DNA of 64,000 nt from Corallococcus sp. AS-1-6 (GCF_020037015.1 NZ_JAIQDE010000017.1:1-64000), one strand, 5' to 3'. Shown: positions 24,306 to 33,029, counted from the first letter of the stretch. The notes: a model not told the origin generated them from the sequence alone. Program-made: numbers and translations.

Positions 24306-26072
24306 ATGGGATTGTCCAAGCCGGGAGTGAAGCTGTGGTGGATGATGGCGCTGCTGGTGGCGCCGGTGGCGAACGCCTTCACGGACGCGGACGCGGTGCG
24401 CGTGTTCACGTTCGCCCGGGCGCAGCTCGCGGACACGATTCTGGAGTTGCCCAACGTGAACCGCTCGCCCAAGGCGTCCCTGTCCAACGGGACGTGGACC
24501 ACGGTGGCCAACACGGACCGCGTCGCGTGGACGCAGGGCTTCTTCCCCGGGAGCATGTGGTTCATGTTCCAGGTGGCCAACGAGCCCTACTGGCGCGACC
24601 GCGCGGACCTGTGGACGCGCCCCCTGGAGGTCCAGAAGACCAACACGGAGACGCACGACCTGGGCTTCAAGATGTACAACAGCTACGGCAATGCCTACCG
24701 GCTCACCGGCAATCCCTACTACCGGGACGTGCTGCTCACCTCCGCCGCGTCGCTGGCCACGCGCTACAACAGCACCGTGGGCATCATCGATTGTTGTGAT
24801 TGGAACTCGAACTGGAACATCCCGCTCGTCACCGACACGATGATGGACATCGAGCTGCTGCTCTGGGGCGCCCAGAACGGCGGCCCCGCCGCGTGGCGCA
24901 CCATGGCGGTGAACCACGCGCTCCGGACGCTCCAGGACGCGGTGCGCACCAATGGCAGCTCGTTCCACTACGTGGACTACAACAACAACGGCACCATCCG
25001 GTCGCAAGGCACCTTCCAGGGCTACCGTGACTGGTCCACCTGGGCGCGCGGGCAGGCGTGGCTCATCTATGGCTTCACGATGGTGTACCGCTACACGCAG
25101 GACGCGCGCTTCCTCACCGCGGCCCGCCGGGTGACGGACTACTACCTGGCGAACCTGCCCGCGGACCGCGTGCCCAACTGGGACTTCAACGCGCCCAGCC
25201 AGTCCAAGGACTCCTCCGCCGCGGCCGTCGTCGCGTCTGGCCTGCTGGAGCTGAGCAGCCTGGAGACGGACGCCACCCGGCGCACCACCTACCGCAACGC
25301 CGCGCTGGCCATGCTCGACTCGCTGGCGTCGACCGCGTACCTGGCGCAGGGCACCAACAGCCCGGGCCTGCTGCTGCACGGCGTGGGCAACTACCCGGCG
25401 GGGCAGGAGATCAACGTCAGCCTCATCTACGGCGACTACTACTTCCTGGAGGCGCTGCTGCGCTTCAACCCGCGCCCCAACTACCCCTGGTACTCGAAGC
25501 TGGAGCTGCCGCGGAGCCAGCATCTGCTGGGCACGGGCAACACGGGCACGCGCATCGTGGAGTTCGACCTCACCCCTCTGGCGGACAACCTGGGCGGCGG
25601 CGTGGTGGGCTGGACGGACAGCTCCACGGAGGTCACGGCCTTCAACCGGCTGAACATGGCGCTGCGCATGAGCGAGGACGGCATCTTCCAGGTGCGCAAC
25701 GGCGCGGGCTACTCGTGGATCCGCCGGGTGCCGTACGTGCGCAACCAGACGTACCACTTCCGCATGAACGTGGACCTGCTCGCCCGGCGCTACTCCGTCT
25801 GGGTGACGCCGCCCGGCGCCGCGGAGGTGCAGCTCGTGGACCGGGTCGCGTTCCGGTCGGACGGGCCGCCCATCGACGACCTGGGCCGCGTCGCGGTCAT
25901 CTCCACCGTGACGGACAGCGACTTCCGCGTGAACAACCACCGCGTCTACGCGCCCACCGCGAGCGTCGCCGCCGCGCTGGAGAAGCCCGCTCCACTGCCT
26001 GAAGCCGTGCTGAAGGAACTGGACGCGCGGGCCCCCGCCCCCACGCGCCGCTCGGCTCCGTCCGAGCGCTGA
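24306..26072 (+). CDS. GH88-type unsaturated glucuronyl hydrolase with C-terminal beta domain
   Basis: A 588-residue secreted protein with a signal peptide (WWMMALLVAPVANA). Residues about 25-400 match the alpha/alpha-barrel of glycoside hydrolase family 88. The two acidic residues expected for catalysis are D118 (ETHDLGFKMYNSYG) and D177 (PLVTDTMMDIELL). WARGQAWLIYGFTMVY and QSKDSSAAAVVASG are further family blocks. The last about 180 residues (from IVEFDLTPLADNLGG) look like a beta-sandwich module resembling carbohydrate-binding domains. GH88 removes the unsaturated uronic acid left by polysaccharide lyases. No lyase is adjacent. The ATG at 24306 follows GGGGAGGG; an upstream ATG at 24276 would spoil the signal. 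Confidence 0.87.
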   Translation: MGLSKPGVKLWWMMALLVAPVANAFTDADAVRVFTFARAQLADTILELPNVNRSPKASLSNGTWTTVANTDRVAWTQGFFPGSMWFMFQVANEPYWRDRADLWTRPLEVQKTNTETHDLGFKMYNSYGNAYRLTGNPYYRDVLLTSAASLATRYNSTVGIIDCCDWNSNWNIPLVTDTMMDIELLLWGAQNGGPAAWRTMAVNHALRTLQDAVRTNGSSFHYVDYNNNGTIRSQGTFQGYRDWSTWARGQAWLIYGFTMVYRYTQDARFLTAARRVTDYYLANLPADRVPNWDFNAPSQSKDSSAAAVVASGLLELSSLETDATRRTTYRNAALAMLDSLASTAYLAQGTNSPGLLLHGVGNYPAGQEINVSLIYGDYYFLEALLRFNPRPNYPWYSKLELPRSQHLLGTGNTGTRIVEFDLTPLADNLGGGVVGWTDSSTEVTAFNRLNMALRMSEDGIFQVRNGAGYSWIRRVPYVRNQTYHFRMNVDLLARRYSVWVTPPGAAEVQLVDRVAFRSDGPPIDDLGRVAVISTVTDSDFRVNNHRVYAPTASVAAALEKPAPLPEAVLKELDARAPAPTRRSAPSER

Positions 26073-26087
26073 CCGAGGGCCCCGGCC

Positions 26088-26119
26088 CGGTGGCCCACCC
26101 GACACAAGGTGGGCCACCG
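26088..26119. terminator. Strong 12-bp hairpin terminator after the GH88 gene
   Basis: CGGTGGCCCACC (26088-26099) and GGTGGGCCACCG (26108-26119) form a perfect 12-bp stem with an 8-base loop, 15 bases after the GH88 stop. A candidate GTG for the next gene sits at the base of this stem (26119), which argues that the true start of that gene is further downstream. Confidence 0.65.
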
Positions 26120-26157
26120 TGGGTGCGCGCAGGCCGGAAGCCGGTTACATCCGCCGG

Positions 26158-27288
26158 GTGACGAACCTGGACCTCTTCCTCCCGGAACCCGCCCCGCGCC
26201 CGGCCGCCGTCCCGGCGGGCCCCGGCCCGCTCGACCGGCTGCTGAAGGTGTCGCGCATCTACCTGGAGCCCGCCGTGCGGGAGCATGCGCGCGGCCGGGA
26301 GATCCTGGCGCGCTATCCGGACGCGGAGCGGGTGGAGGTGGCCTCGCACCAGCACATCCCCGGCCTCTTCGGCAACGAAGGCAACGTGGAGGCCTGGAAC
26401 CGCATCAAGGGCAGCACCCTGGTGCTGGGGGGGAAGAAGACGCTGTCCTTCATCGCCAACGACCGCAGCTCGGACTTTATCGCGCCCTCCACGGCGAACG
26501 GCTGCGTGATGGCGTGCGCGTACTGCTACGTGCCGCGCAACAAGGGCTACGCGAACCCGGTCACGGTGTTCGTGAACATCGACCGCATCCAGGACGCCAT
26601 CCGCAAGCACGCGCACAAGCGCGGGCCCAAGCTGGAGCCCAACACGGTGGACCCCCACGCGTGGGTCTACGACATCGGGTGCAACAGTGACTGCGCCGCG
26701 GACGCGGCCATCAGCGACAACGTGCGGGACCTGGTGCGGCTGTTCACCACGCTGCCCAACGCCAAGGCCAGCTTCGCCACCAAGCTGGTGAACCGCGAGC
26801 TGCTCACCTACGAGCCGAAGGGCAGAACGCGCATCCGCTTCAGCCTGATGCCGCACGCGCCGGCGAAGCTGCTGGACGTGCGCACCAGCCCCATCGCGGA
26901 GCGCATCGCAGCCATCGACGACTTCGTGGCCGCCGGCTACGAGGTGCACCTCAACTTCTCCCCCGTCATCCTCCACGAGGGCTGGCAGGACGCCTACGTG
27001 GAGCTGTTCCAGCAGGTGGACGCAGGCATCGGCGAGCGGGCGAAGCAGCAGCTCGCGTGTGAGGTCATCTTCCTCACGCACAACGCGGGCCTGCACGAGG
27101 TGAACCTGCGCTGGCACCCGAAGGCGGAGGAGCTGCTCTGGCGGCCGGAAATCCAGGAGACGAAGGTGTCCCAGGGCGGCGGCATCAACGTGCGCTACCG
27201 CACCGGCTTCAAGGGCCGCCACGTTGCGGAGTTCCAGGCCCTGCTCGCGAAGCACCTGCCGTACTGCCGCGTGCGGTACGCCTTCTAG
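26158..27288 (+). CDS. Spore photolyase-like radical SAM protein
   Basis: A radical SAM protein of the spore-photoproduct-lyase-like family, 376 residues from the GTG at 26158. The iron-sulfur motif C-x3-C-x2-C is in NGCVMACAYCYVP. It is preceded by FIANDRSSDFIAPSTANG and followed by a segment rich in N and D (DIGCNSDCAADAAISDNVRD), with FATKLVNRELL and RIRFSLMPH beyond. Spore photoproduct lyase repairs thymine dimers in spore DNA using SAM radicals; myxobacteria form myxospores, so repair of UV damage is plausible but not shown. An earlier GTG at 26119 lies on the terminator stem and is less likely. No strong ribosome-binding site precedes either start. Confidence 0.82.
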   Translation: MTNLDLFLPEPAPRPAAVPAGPGPLDRLLKVSRIYLEPAVREHARGREILARYPDAERVEVASHQHIPGLFGNEGNVEAWNRIKGSTLVLGGKKTLSFIANDRSSDFIAPSTANGCVMACAYCYVPRNKGYANPVTVFVNIDRIQDAIRKHAHKRGPKLEPNTVDPHAWVYDIGCNSDCAADAAISDNVRDLVRLFTTLPNAKASFATKLVNRELLTYEPKGRTRIRFSLMPHAPAKLLDVRTSPIAERIAAIDDFVAAGYEVHLNFSPVILHEGWQDAYVELFQQVDAGIGERAKQQLACEVIFLTHNAGLHEVNLRWHPKAEELLWRPEIQETKVSQGGGINVRYRTGFKGRHVAEFQALLAKHLPYCRVRYAF

Positions 27289-27312
27289 GCAGGTGGCCCC
27301 GCAGCGCAGTCG

Positions 27313-28704
27313 CTACCCGTCGGAGCGCCGCGTACAAGCGTGGGCGCGCCGGGCGGCCGCCACCCACGAAACAGGTGAAGGTCCTGGAATGGGCCAGCGC
27401 CAGAGGCGCGCAGCCCACCGGATCAGAACCCCCTGGATGGTCTGTAACGATCCGCTCACCGTGTGCGGAGTCACGCGTGTCCGCTCACCGCGGTCCGAGC
27501 ATGGTGGCTCGGGCCGGATGCCGCCGTCCGGTGACGAAACGCGCGGACATGTCCGGCTGTCGGACGGGCTTCCCAAGCCCGCCTCCGTCACGCCCTCTTC
27601 GACGCACCCCAGGTCGAGCACGCATGGGGCGAACATCAAGGTGGGAGGTGACGGCGGCGCCCTGTGGTCAGGCTTCACGGCAAGAGCCGCATGATGGCGG
27701 CCTGTAACCGCAAGCACTCCAGTGTCCTCGACGTCTTCTACAAGGGGGGCGGGGGCGCCCTCGCAGGGACGCGGGATCTCCAGTGAGTCGTCCCGCAGGA
27801 CAATCGGTGAGAGATGGCGGGGGCCAGGTCTTTCGACGCAAGGCAGAGCCTCCAGCACCTCATCCTGCTCGGCGGCTGCCTCGCCGCAGCCAACGCCATG
27901 ATCCTCCACACAGGGATGTGCCGAGGGTGCCTTGTCCTGCTCGGTGGCGCCGAGAGGCCATTCCTGGGCGCACGTGGCCTCGGGGGACGCAGGCTTCTGC
28001 GGAGCAGGAGCAAAGGCATTCAGCACGAGCTCATCGCAAGCCTTCATCAGTACCGGCAGCTCGTGCTGAAGCGCCTGCACGTCGCGCTCGTGCAGGATTG
28101 CCATCGCGCGTGAGGCCCATGCGCGAAGCGCGGCTCCGCCCAGGAGCGGCAGCAGTTTGGCGGCGCCTCCCAGGAAGGCCCGTTGCAGGGACTGGACGAG
28201 GAGCACATGCCCCGGCCGCTCCGCCACGCGTGCCGCCTCCCGAAGCAGCTCGAACTCCGCCTGGGCGCAGGCTGCCCCCGACTCCCAGCGCGCCGCGTCC
28301 TGGAGCCGGAAGCACGCGCTCCCCAGCCGGTCCAGGTCGCGATCCGAGGCCTTCGCGCAGCAGTCGACCAGCAGCTCCACCAACACCTGCCGCTTGAGGC
28401 TGAAGTAGCCCTCCAGAAGCCACCGGGCCTGCGGGGAGCGCGCGTCATGCAGCGCCAGCCCCAGGTTCTCCAGCGTCAGCGATTCATCCAGGGCCACCGC
28501 GCGAGTCTTTCGCCCGGGGCGCTGCACCACCAGGCCCCGCGCCGCCAGCCGCCGCAGTGCCTCGCGGATGGTGCCCCGGCACACCTCATAGCGACGCGCC
28601 AGCTTCGCTTCGGAGCCAAACTGCCCGCTCGGGTGCAGCCGCCCCAGCGCGATATCGCGCTCGATTTGCGCTTCCACGTACGCCACGAGTCCTCGCCGCT
28701 CCAT
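27313..28704 (-). CDS. GntR-family regulator with long repetitive C-terminal tail
   Basis: From the ATG at 28704 (AGGAGGG upstream) this encodes 463 residues. The first about 75 are a GntR winged helix: DIALGRLHPSGQFGSEAKLA followed by RRYEVCRGTIREALRRLAAR. Residues about 80-230 are an all-helical effector domain like FadR/FCD, with WLLEGYFSLKRQVLVELLVD. The last about 240 residues are Pro/Glu-rich and look disordered, with three imperfect copies of a short unit (EQDKAPSAHPCVEDHG, EQDEVLEALPCVERPG, and DLGCVEEG). Part of the tail is encoded by a degenerate copy of the 17-bp palindrome at 27550-27566. The tail may be partly artefactual read-through of a mutated original stop. It overlaps nothing and lies beside the palindromic repeat array. 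Confidence 0.65.
   Translation of the reverse strand: MERRGLVAYVEAQIERDIALGRLHPSGQFGSEAKLARRYEVCRGTIREALRRLAARGLVVQRPGRKTRAVALDESLTLENLGLALHDARSPQARWLLEGYFSLKRQVLVELLVDCCAKASDRDLDRLGSACFRLQDAARWESGAACAQAEFELLREAARVAERPGHVLLVQSLQRAFLGGAAKLLPLLGGAALRAWASRAMAILHERDVQALQHELPVLMKACDELVLNAFAPAPQKPASPEATCAQEWPLGATEQDKAPSAHPCVEDHGVGCGEAAAEQDEVLEALPCVERPGPRHLSPIVLRDDSLEIPRPCEGAPAPLVEDVEDTGVLAVTGRHHAALAVKPDHRAPPSPPTLMFAPCVLDLGCVEEGVTEAGLGSPSDSRTCPRVSSPDGGIRPEPPCSDRGERTRVTPHTVSGSLQTIQGVLIRWAARLWRWPIPGPSPVSWVAAARRAHACTRRSDG
27550..27566. repeat. Degenerate copy of the 17-bp palindrome inside a coding region
   Basis: TGTCCGGCTGTCGGACG differs from the consensus TGTCCGAC-W-GTCGGACA at two bases. It lies inside the 3' part of the GntR-type gene, where it is read as SDSRT on the minus strand. 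Confidence 0.55.
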
Positions 28705-28829
28705 CCCCATCCCCCTCCTCGTTTCAGCATCGCCATCCCACCACAGGGGTCTGACATGGACGTGCGGGGGCCCACCCTCCGCGTCGCTTGCCGGGTGAGC
28801 GCGCCCCCGGGCGGCGGGCGGCGAAAACC

Positions 28830-29192
28830 TGTCCGACTGTCGGACAAGTTCGCCGGCCCCAGGTGGCGAAAACCTGTCCGACAGTCGGACAGCTTTTGAG
28901 GCAACCGGCCCCGGGTGGGCGCCTCTGCCCATGTCCTCATCCTGGTACCCGAGCACGCACGACATCGCGGCTGCCGCTGTGCTCCGCGAGGTGTACGTTC
29001 CCCGGCTTCATGCCGCGCGGACCTGTCGGACAGTCGGACAAGTTTTGAGGCAACCGGCCCCCGGGCGGGCGCCTCTGCCCATTCCTCATTCTGGTACCCG
29101 AGCACGCGCGACATCGCGGCTGCCGCTGTGCTCCACGCGGCGTTCGTTTCCTGGCTTCATTCCGCGCGGACCTGTCCGACTGTCGGACAGGT
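28830..29192. repeat. Array of a 149-bp unit carrying a 17-bp palindrome
   Basis: Four palindromes of the form TGTCCGAC-W-GTCGGACA lie at 28830-28846, 28875-28891, 29024-29040 (one base changed) and 29173-29189. The last three are spaced exactly 149 bp apart, and the DNA between them is a tandem duplication (shared blocks TTTTGAGGCAACCGGCCCC, TGGTACCCGAGCACGC and GACATCGCGGCTGCCGCTGT). A third, more diverged unit starts after 29190 (CGCGGCCACCGTGCCCGGGCGGG). Open frames across it have no ribosome-binding sites and I take the block as non-coding. From 29193 to 29380 I see no gene. Confidence 0.85.
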
Positions 29193-29380
29193 TTCGCGGC
29201 CACCGTGCCCGGGCGGGTGCCTTTTCTCGTGGGCCCGACTTTGCGTCTGCTTGAGTTCCCGTTGTGGTCCACCGCAGCGATCCACGAGGCGCGCGTCTTC
29301 GCGAAGGATTTGTGGCGCGGGGGGAGTGACGGACTGCTGGGGCCTTCTTGGGCGCCTTTGTCTGGCGGTGGCTTCCTGGC

Positions 29381-30583
29381 TCAGTACTCGTGCTGGATGA
29401 GCCAGAACACCGCGGTGCGGTGCGACTGGGGGAAGTGCACGATGCTGTAGAGGTTGTGGAAGTCACGCGCGCCTCGGGCCACCAGCGGATCATTGTTGAG
29501 GTGCGCCATTACTGGCACCTCCGTGCCGTTGCCCGGCGACTGGGGTAGTACCTGGCCCAGCTCCGGGCTGGCCCGGGCGATGTGGCTCGAGAAGTTCGCG
29601 TACGTCAGGTCCGGCTTCCGCGTGAATTGCACGCGCTGGTTGGACGACAGCTCCGGCAGCGTGGCGAAGGCTCCCTCCACCACCCAGTCCAACTGCGTGG
29701 GCTGCGTGTCCTCCACGGAGGGCACGTTGAACGTCCAGAGGAACTCGTCGCAGGCGTTCTCTCCGGCCTTGCACCTCGCGTGGCCGTCCGCCCGTGCCTC
29801 TTTGATGGTGTCGTTGTCCTCCAACTGCGTGAGGGGCAGCGGCCCCGCGCCTTGGTAGCGCTGGTAGAAGTCCTTGCACGCCGGCCACATCCGCGACGTG
29901 AAGGCCGCCTCTCCGTTCGTGCACCAGGGCTTCTGGCCGGAGGACACCGCGCACTGTGACAGCCAGGCGTTGTGCGCGTCCTGTGCGTCCGTGCACTGCG
30001 ACAACGCCTTCGCGGGCGTCACGCCCTGGCTCTACCACGCTCTCGTCACACCTCGATGCGCGTGGCCACGTCCAGGTCGCATGCGGTGAACAGGTCCTCC
30101 TGCGCGCAGGCTCCGTTGATGCAGCCCAGCGCCAGGCGGAACTTCTTGCCCGCGCCCGTGCCTGTGCTCACCACCGCCAGATACTCGCCGCCGTGGGCCA
30201 GCGTCAGGCTGGCCACCTTGGAGAGCTGGCCGTAGCCCGCGTCGTCGTCCTGCGCGAGCACCGGGGTGCCGTCGCTGCCGCTTGCGTTCTTCGGGCCGTA
30301 GATGAACAGGCCCGTGTCCAGGTACATGCTGCTGCCCAGGTGCGTCACCTCCAGGCTCACCTGCTCGCCCGTGGCCACGTTGAGGCTGAAGGACAGGTAC
30401 TGCGGGTTCGTCGTGAACTGCGTCCGCACTGCGTCGTTCAGTCCCACCGGGCCCAGGTACGCCGTACTGTCCAACGGGCGGCGGGTACAGGATGGTCTGC
30501 GTGCTCGCGCCGACCTCCCGCGCTTCTGGCGAAGCCTCCGGCTTCCACGACGAGCCACACGCCGCCACGAACAACGACGGCAC
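29381..30583 (-). pseudogene. Frameshifted remnant of a secreted lipoprotein gene
   Basis: Three segments read as one protein only if the frame shifts. Near 30583 (GTG) the start VPSLFVAACGSSWKPEA looks like a lipoprotein signal, itself missing its usual beginning because a TGA lies two codons upstream. At about 30475-30485 the reading passes to another frame (LDSTAYLGPVGLNDAVRT...), a beta-rich segment like pre-peptidase C-terminal domains (SLEVTHLG, YLDTGLFIYGP, GGEYLAVVST), ending with a stop at 30046. After one short frame (DESVVEPG) the original frame resumes (VTPAKALSQCTDAQDAHNAW) and runs to the stop at 29381. The C-terminal part has six cysteines and ends AVFWLIQHEY. At least three indels imply a decayed gene, unless the assembly is wrong here. 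Function unknown. Confidence 0.6.
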
Positions 30584-30706
30584 CAGCCATCACCGCCGAT
30601 TCCAGGCGTGACGCAGACACCCGTTCCTTCTTGTCTTGGGGGAATGCCGCTTCGGGGCGGGAGGCGTGGTTCATGCCCGGAGGTGGGCGTTCACGTCAGC
30701 CCCGGC

Positions 30707-31039
30707 TCAGGGGGCCTGGGGCAGGTCCTGGTACCAGGCGGCGTAGGGCGTGTTCCGGACGAGGCGCCGGTTGAGGTCCGGCGTGCCGTCCGTCCACCAC
30801 GGCGGGCCCCGCTCTCCCAGGCCCACCTTGGCCCGGTGCACGCGGTCCCGGGCCCTGCGCTCCAGGGCCGCGTCCTTCGCTCGCTTCGCCCGGCCCACGT
30901 CGGCGCGGGCCCTCATCAGCGCGGCCACCAGCAGCTCTCGCTGCCGGGGCCCGAGCGCCGGATTGGAGCGACGCCACAGCCTCCCGTCCACCACCAGGTA
31001 GCGCCCATCCGGCGTGGTGGGGGGCGGCGGCTTCGTCAC
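30707..31039 (-). CDS. Small conserved hypothetical protein
   Basis: From a GTG at 31039 that overlaps the stop of the upstream esterase gene (GTGA), this gives a 110-residue basic protein: PDGRYLVVDGRLWRRSNPAL, a helical Arg/Ala-rich middle (LMRARADVGRAKRAKDAALE), then LGERGPPWWTDGTPDLNRRL and NTPYAAWYQDL. The combination D-G-R-Y-x-V-V-x-G-R-L-W-R-R and G-P-x-W-W-x-D-G matches a small conserved family of unknown function that I have seen in many proteobacteria. The stop-start overlap indicates translational coupling to the esterase. Confidence 0.7.
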   Translation of the reverse strand: MTKPPPPTTPDGRYLVVDGRLWRRSNPALGPRQRELLVAALMRARADVGRAKRAKDAALERRARDRVHRAKVGLGERGPPWWTDGTPDLNRRLVRNTPYAAWYQDLPQAP

Positions 31040-32577
31040 TGCTTCGCGGGATAGAGGAAGCGGAGGATGTCTCCGAAGCGCGCGCTCCACGCGGCCTCGT
31101 TGTGCTGGCCTCCCTCCACCACGGTGTACTTGAGGTCGTCGTCCAGCACCCAGCCCTTGGCCACCAGCGCGTCGCGCAGCGCCTGCGCATCCGCCACCGT
31201 CTCCGCCTCCGCTCCGGAGCCTTCCTGGGTGCCGATGTCCTCCCAGATGCGCAGCGCGGGCTTCGCGGCGAGCGCGTTCACCTGCGCGACAATCTCCCGG
31301 TCCGCCCACCACACCGACGGCGACACCACGCCCAGGCGGGTGAAGACGTCCGGGTGCTTGAGCCCCAGCGACATGGACACGAGCCCGCCCAGCGACGAGC
31401 CCGCGAGCCCCGTGAACTCCGCCTGCGGCTTCGTGCGGAACTCCGCGTCGATGCGCGGCTTCAGCTCCTGGATGAGGAACCGGCCGTACACGTCCGCGCG
31501 GCCCGCGTCCGGGTACCCCGGTGGGAAGGGCACGGGCGTGTACTCCGCGATGCGGTCGCTGGTGTTGTAGACGCCCACGATGATGAGCGGCTCCACCTGG
31601 CCGGACTCCACCAGCGCCTGCGCCGTCTCGTCCACGTTCCACTCGCCGGCGAACGCGGTGCTGACGTCCATCAGGTTCTGGCCGTCATGCATGTAGAGCA
31701 CCGGGTAGCGGCGCGCGGTGTCCGCCTCGTAGCCGGGCGGCAGCCAGATGATGACGTCACGCGGCTTGAGCGTGGCGTCCTGGGGCACGACGTCGCGCAG
31801 GTAGCGCACGTCGCCGGTGAGCGGCGGGGGCGGCGGAGGCGTGGTCAGGTCCGCCCAGCCCTTCACCCCCACGGACACGCGCTCGAAGTGGCCGCCGGTG
31901 GTGAAGGTGTGGTTCGCCACCTCCGCGCCTGTTTCGCTCTTCTCCACCGTGTCCCACGAGCCGCGCGTCACCTTGAACTCCAGGCCCGTGGCCGCCGCGA
32001 ACGTGACGGCGCCGGCATAGGCGTTGTCCACGGCCTTGTAGAGCTCCACCTCCGCGCCATTCCAGTTCCCCAGTTCCGGCTGGTTTCCGGACAGCCACAC
32101 CCTGGCATCCACCGGCGTGATGTCCGGGACCTGGACAATGAACACGGTCCTCGCGCCTGTCTGCCCCCCCTCCGCGCCGAAGCGCTCCACCGTGAAGGCG
32201 ACACGCTCCTCGTTCTCCTGGGCGGTGAAGGTGTGCTCCGGCTCCGGTGCCCCCTGGGCGTCCAGCGCCACCTGGGCCGTGGGCGCCGCCATCCGCACCG
32301 CGTAGGTGAACGCGGTGCCCTTGGGCAGCCGGGCCTTCAGGCTGAACTGCCGGCCGCCCTGGTAGACCAGCGCCAGACCCCGCCCGTCCGCGCCGCCGAA
32401 CGTGGCGCTGGGGCCCTGGAGGAAGAGCTCCGCGGCGACCGGCGTCTCCGGCGGGACCGTGACGTCGAACTGGACGTCCGAGAAGAGCTGCTCGGTGGGC
32501 TTCGGCTCGTCGGAGGCGCAGCCCCAGAGGGCCGTCAACGCCAGGACGAGCAGCAGGGTGGGCCTTGGGAGCGACAT
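31036..32577 (-). CDS. Lipoprotein esterase of the Fes/IroE (esterase D) type
   Basis: A 513-residue lipoprotein (LLLVLALTALWG then C). Two N-terminal beta domains come first: the second contains VFIVQVPDITPVDARVWLSG and NQPELGNWNG, the starch-binding-fold (CBM20-like) pattern. The catalytic domain begins about residue 255 (RDVIIWLPPGYEADTARRYP, VLYMHDGQNLMDVSTAFAGE) and has the nucleophile in GLAGSSLGGLVSMS, with late His in VEGGQHNEAAWSARF. This is the esterase-D/ferric-enterobactin-esterase fold; relatives cleave siderophores, feruloyl or acetyl esters. The product would sit on the outer membrane. It is the first gene of a coupled pair. Confidence 0.87.
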   Translation of the reverse strand: MSLPRPTLLLVLALTALWGCASDEPKPTEQLFSDVQFDVTVPPETPVAAELFLQGPSATFGGADGRGLALVYQGGRQFSLKARLPKGTAFTYAVRMAAPTAQVALDAQGAPEPEHTFTAQENEERVAFTVERFGAEGGQTGARTVFIVQVPDITPVDARVWLSGNQPELGNWNGAEVELYKAVDNAYAGAVTFAAATGLEFKVTRGSWDTVEKSETGAEVANHTFTTGGHFERVSVGVKGWADLTTPPPPPPLTGDVRYLRDVVPQDATLKPRDVIIWLPPGYEADTARRYPVLYMHDGQNLMDVSTAFAGEWNVDETAQALVESGQVEPLIIVGVYNTSDRIAEYTPVPFPPGYPDAGRADVYGRFLIQELKPRIDAEFRTKPQAEFTGLAGSSLGGLVSMSLGLKHPDVFTRLGVVSPSVWWADREIVAQVNALAAKPALRIWEDIGTQEGSGAEAETVADAQALRDALVAKGWVLDDDLKYTVVEGGQHNEAAWSARFGDILRFLYPAKQ

Positions 32578-32789
32578 GGGTGGGGGCCTCCGGGGGCGGG
32601 AGCAGGCCCCTCGTGGAGGCGAACCCTAGCAGCGTGTTCCGACACGCCGCAGTGGGGCCCGGATGCCCCGGAGTGGACATCCCGGAGGGCTGCCCCTTGG
32701 CAGCTAGCGGACAGTGCCTACCTTGCGGCGCGCACGGGGGAAGGCGGGTCGCATCCCGCCACCCCCCTCTCGCGAAGGAGTCACACCGC

Positions 32790-32993
32790 ATGAAGAAGCT
32801 GACGCTGCTGGCCTTGACGCTGAGCGCCCTGTCCGTGGGCACGGGCTGCCACCGCAACACCCGCGAGTCCGCCAAGGACGACATGGAGCAGGCGGGCGAC
32901 AAGGTGAAGGACACCGCCGAGGACGCCGCCGACGCCACGGGCGACGCCGCGGAGAAGGCCGGCGACAAGATCGAGGACGCGACCGACAAGTAG
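32790..32993 (+). CDS. Small amphipathic-helix lipoprotein
   Basis: A 67-residue protein with a lipoprotein signal (MKKLTLLALTLSALSVGTG then C). The mature part is a charged Ala/Asp/Lys helix of repeating 11-mer type (DKVKDTAEDAADATGDAAEK), similar to LEA-like and YtxH-like stress or envelope proteins. AAGGAG lies 9 bases before the ATG. A strong hairpin terminator follows at 33030. Such proteins are commonly stress-induced; no promoter motif is clear. Confidence 0.82.
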   Translation: MKKLTLLALTLSALSVGTGCHRNTRESAKDDMEQAGDKVKDTAEDAADATGDAAEKAGDKIEDATDK

Positions 32994-33029
32994 CCGTCCG
33001 CCGCCGTTCGCGCGCGGAAGGGAAACAAG

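Noticed and set aside
22233-26117. Very long antisense frame over the amidase and GH88 genes
   Set aside because: Same reason; both sense genes have intact catalytic motifs and ribosome-binding sites.
28476-29114. Genes inside the palindromic array
   Set aside because: Open frames there are translations of the repeat, without ribosome-binding sites or signal-like starts.
28830-29192. CRISPR array
   Set aside because: The sequence between palindromes is itself repeated, not a set of unique spacers, and no cas genes are present.
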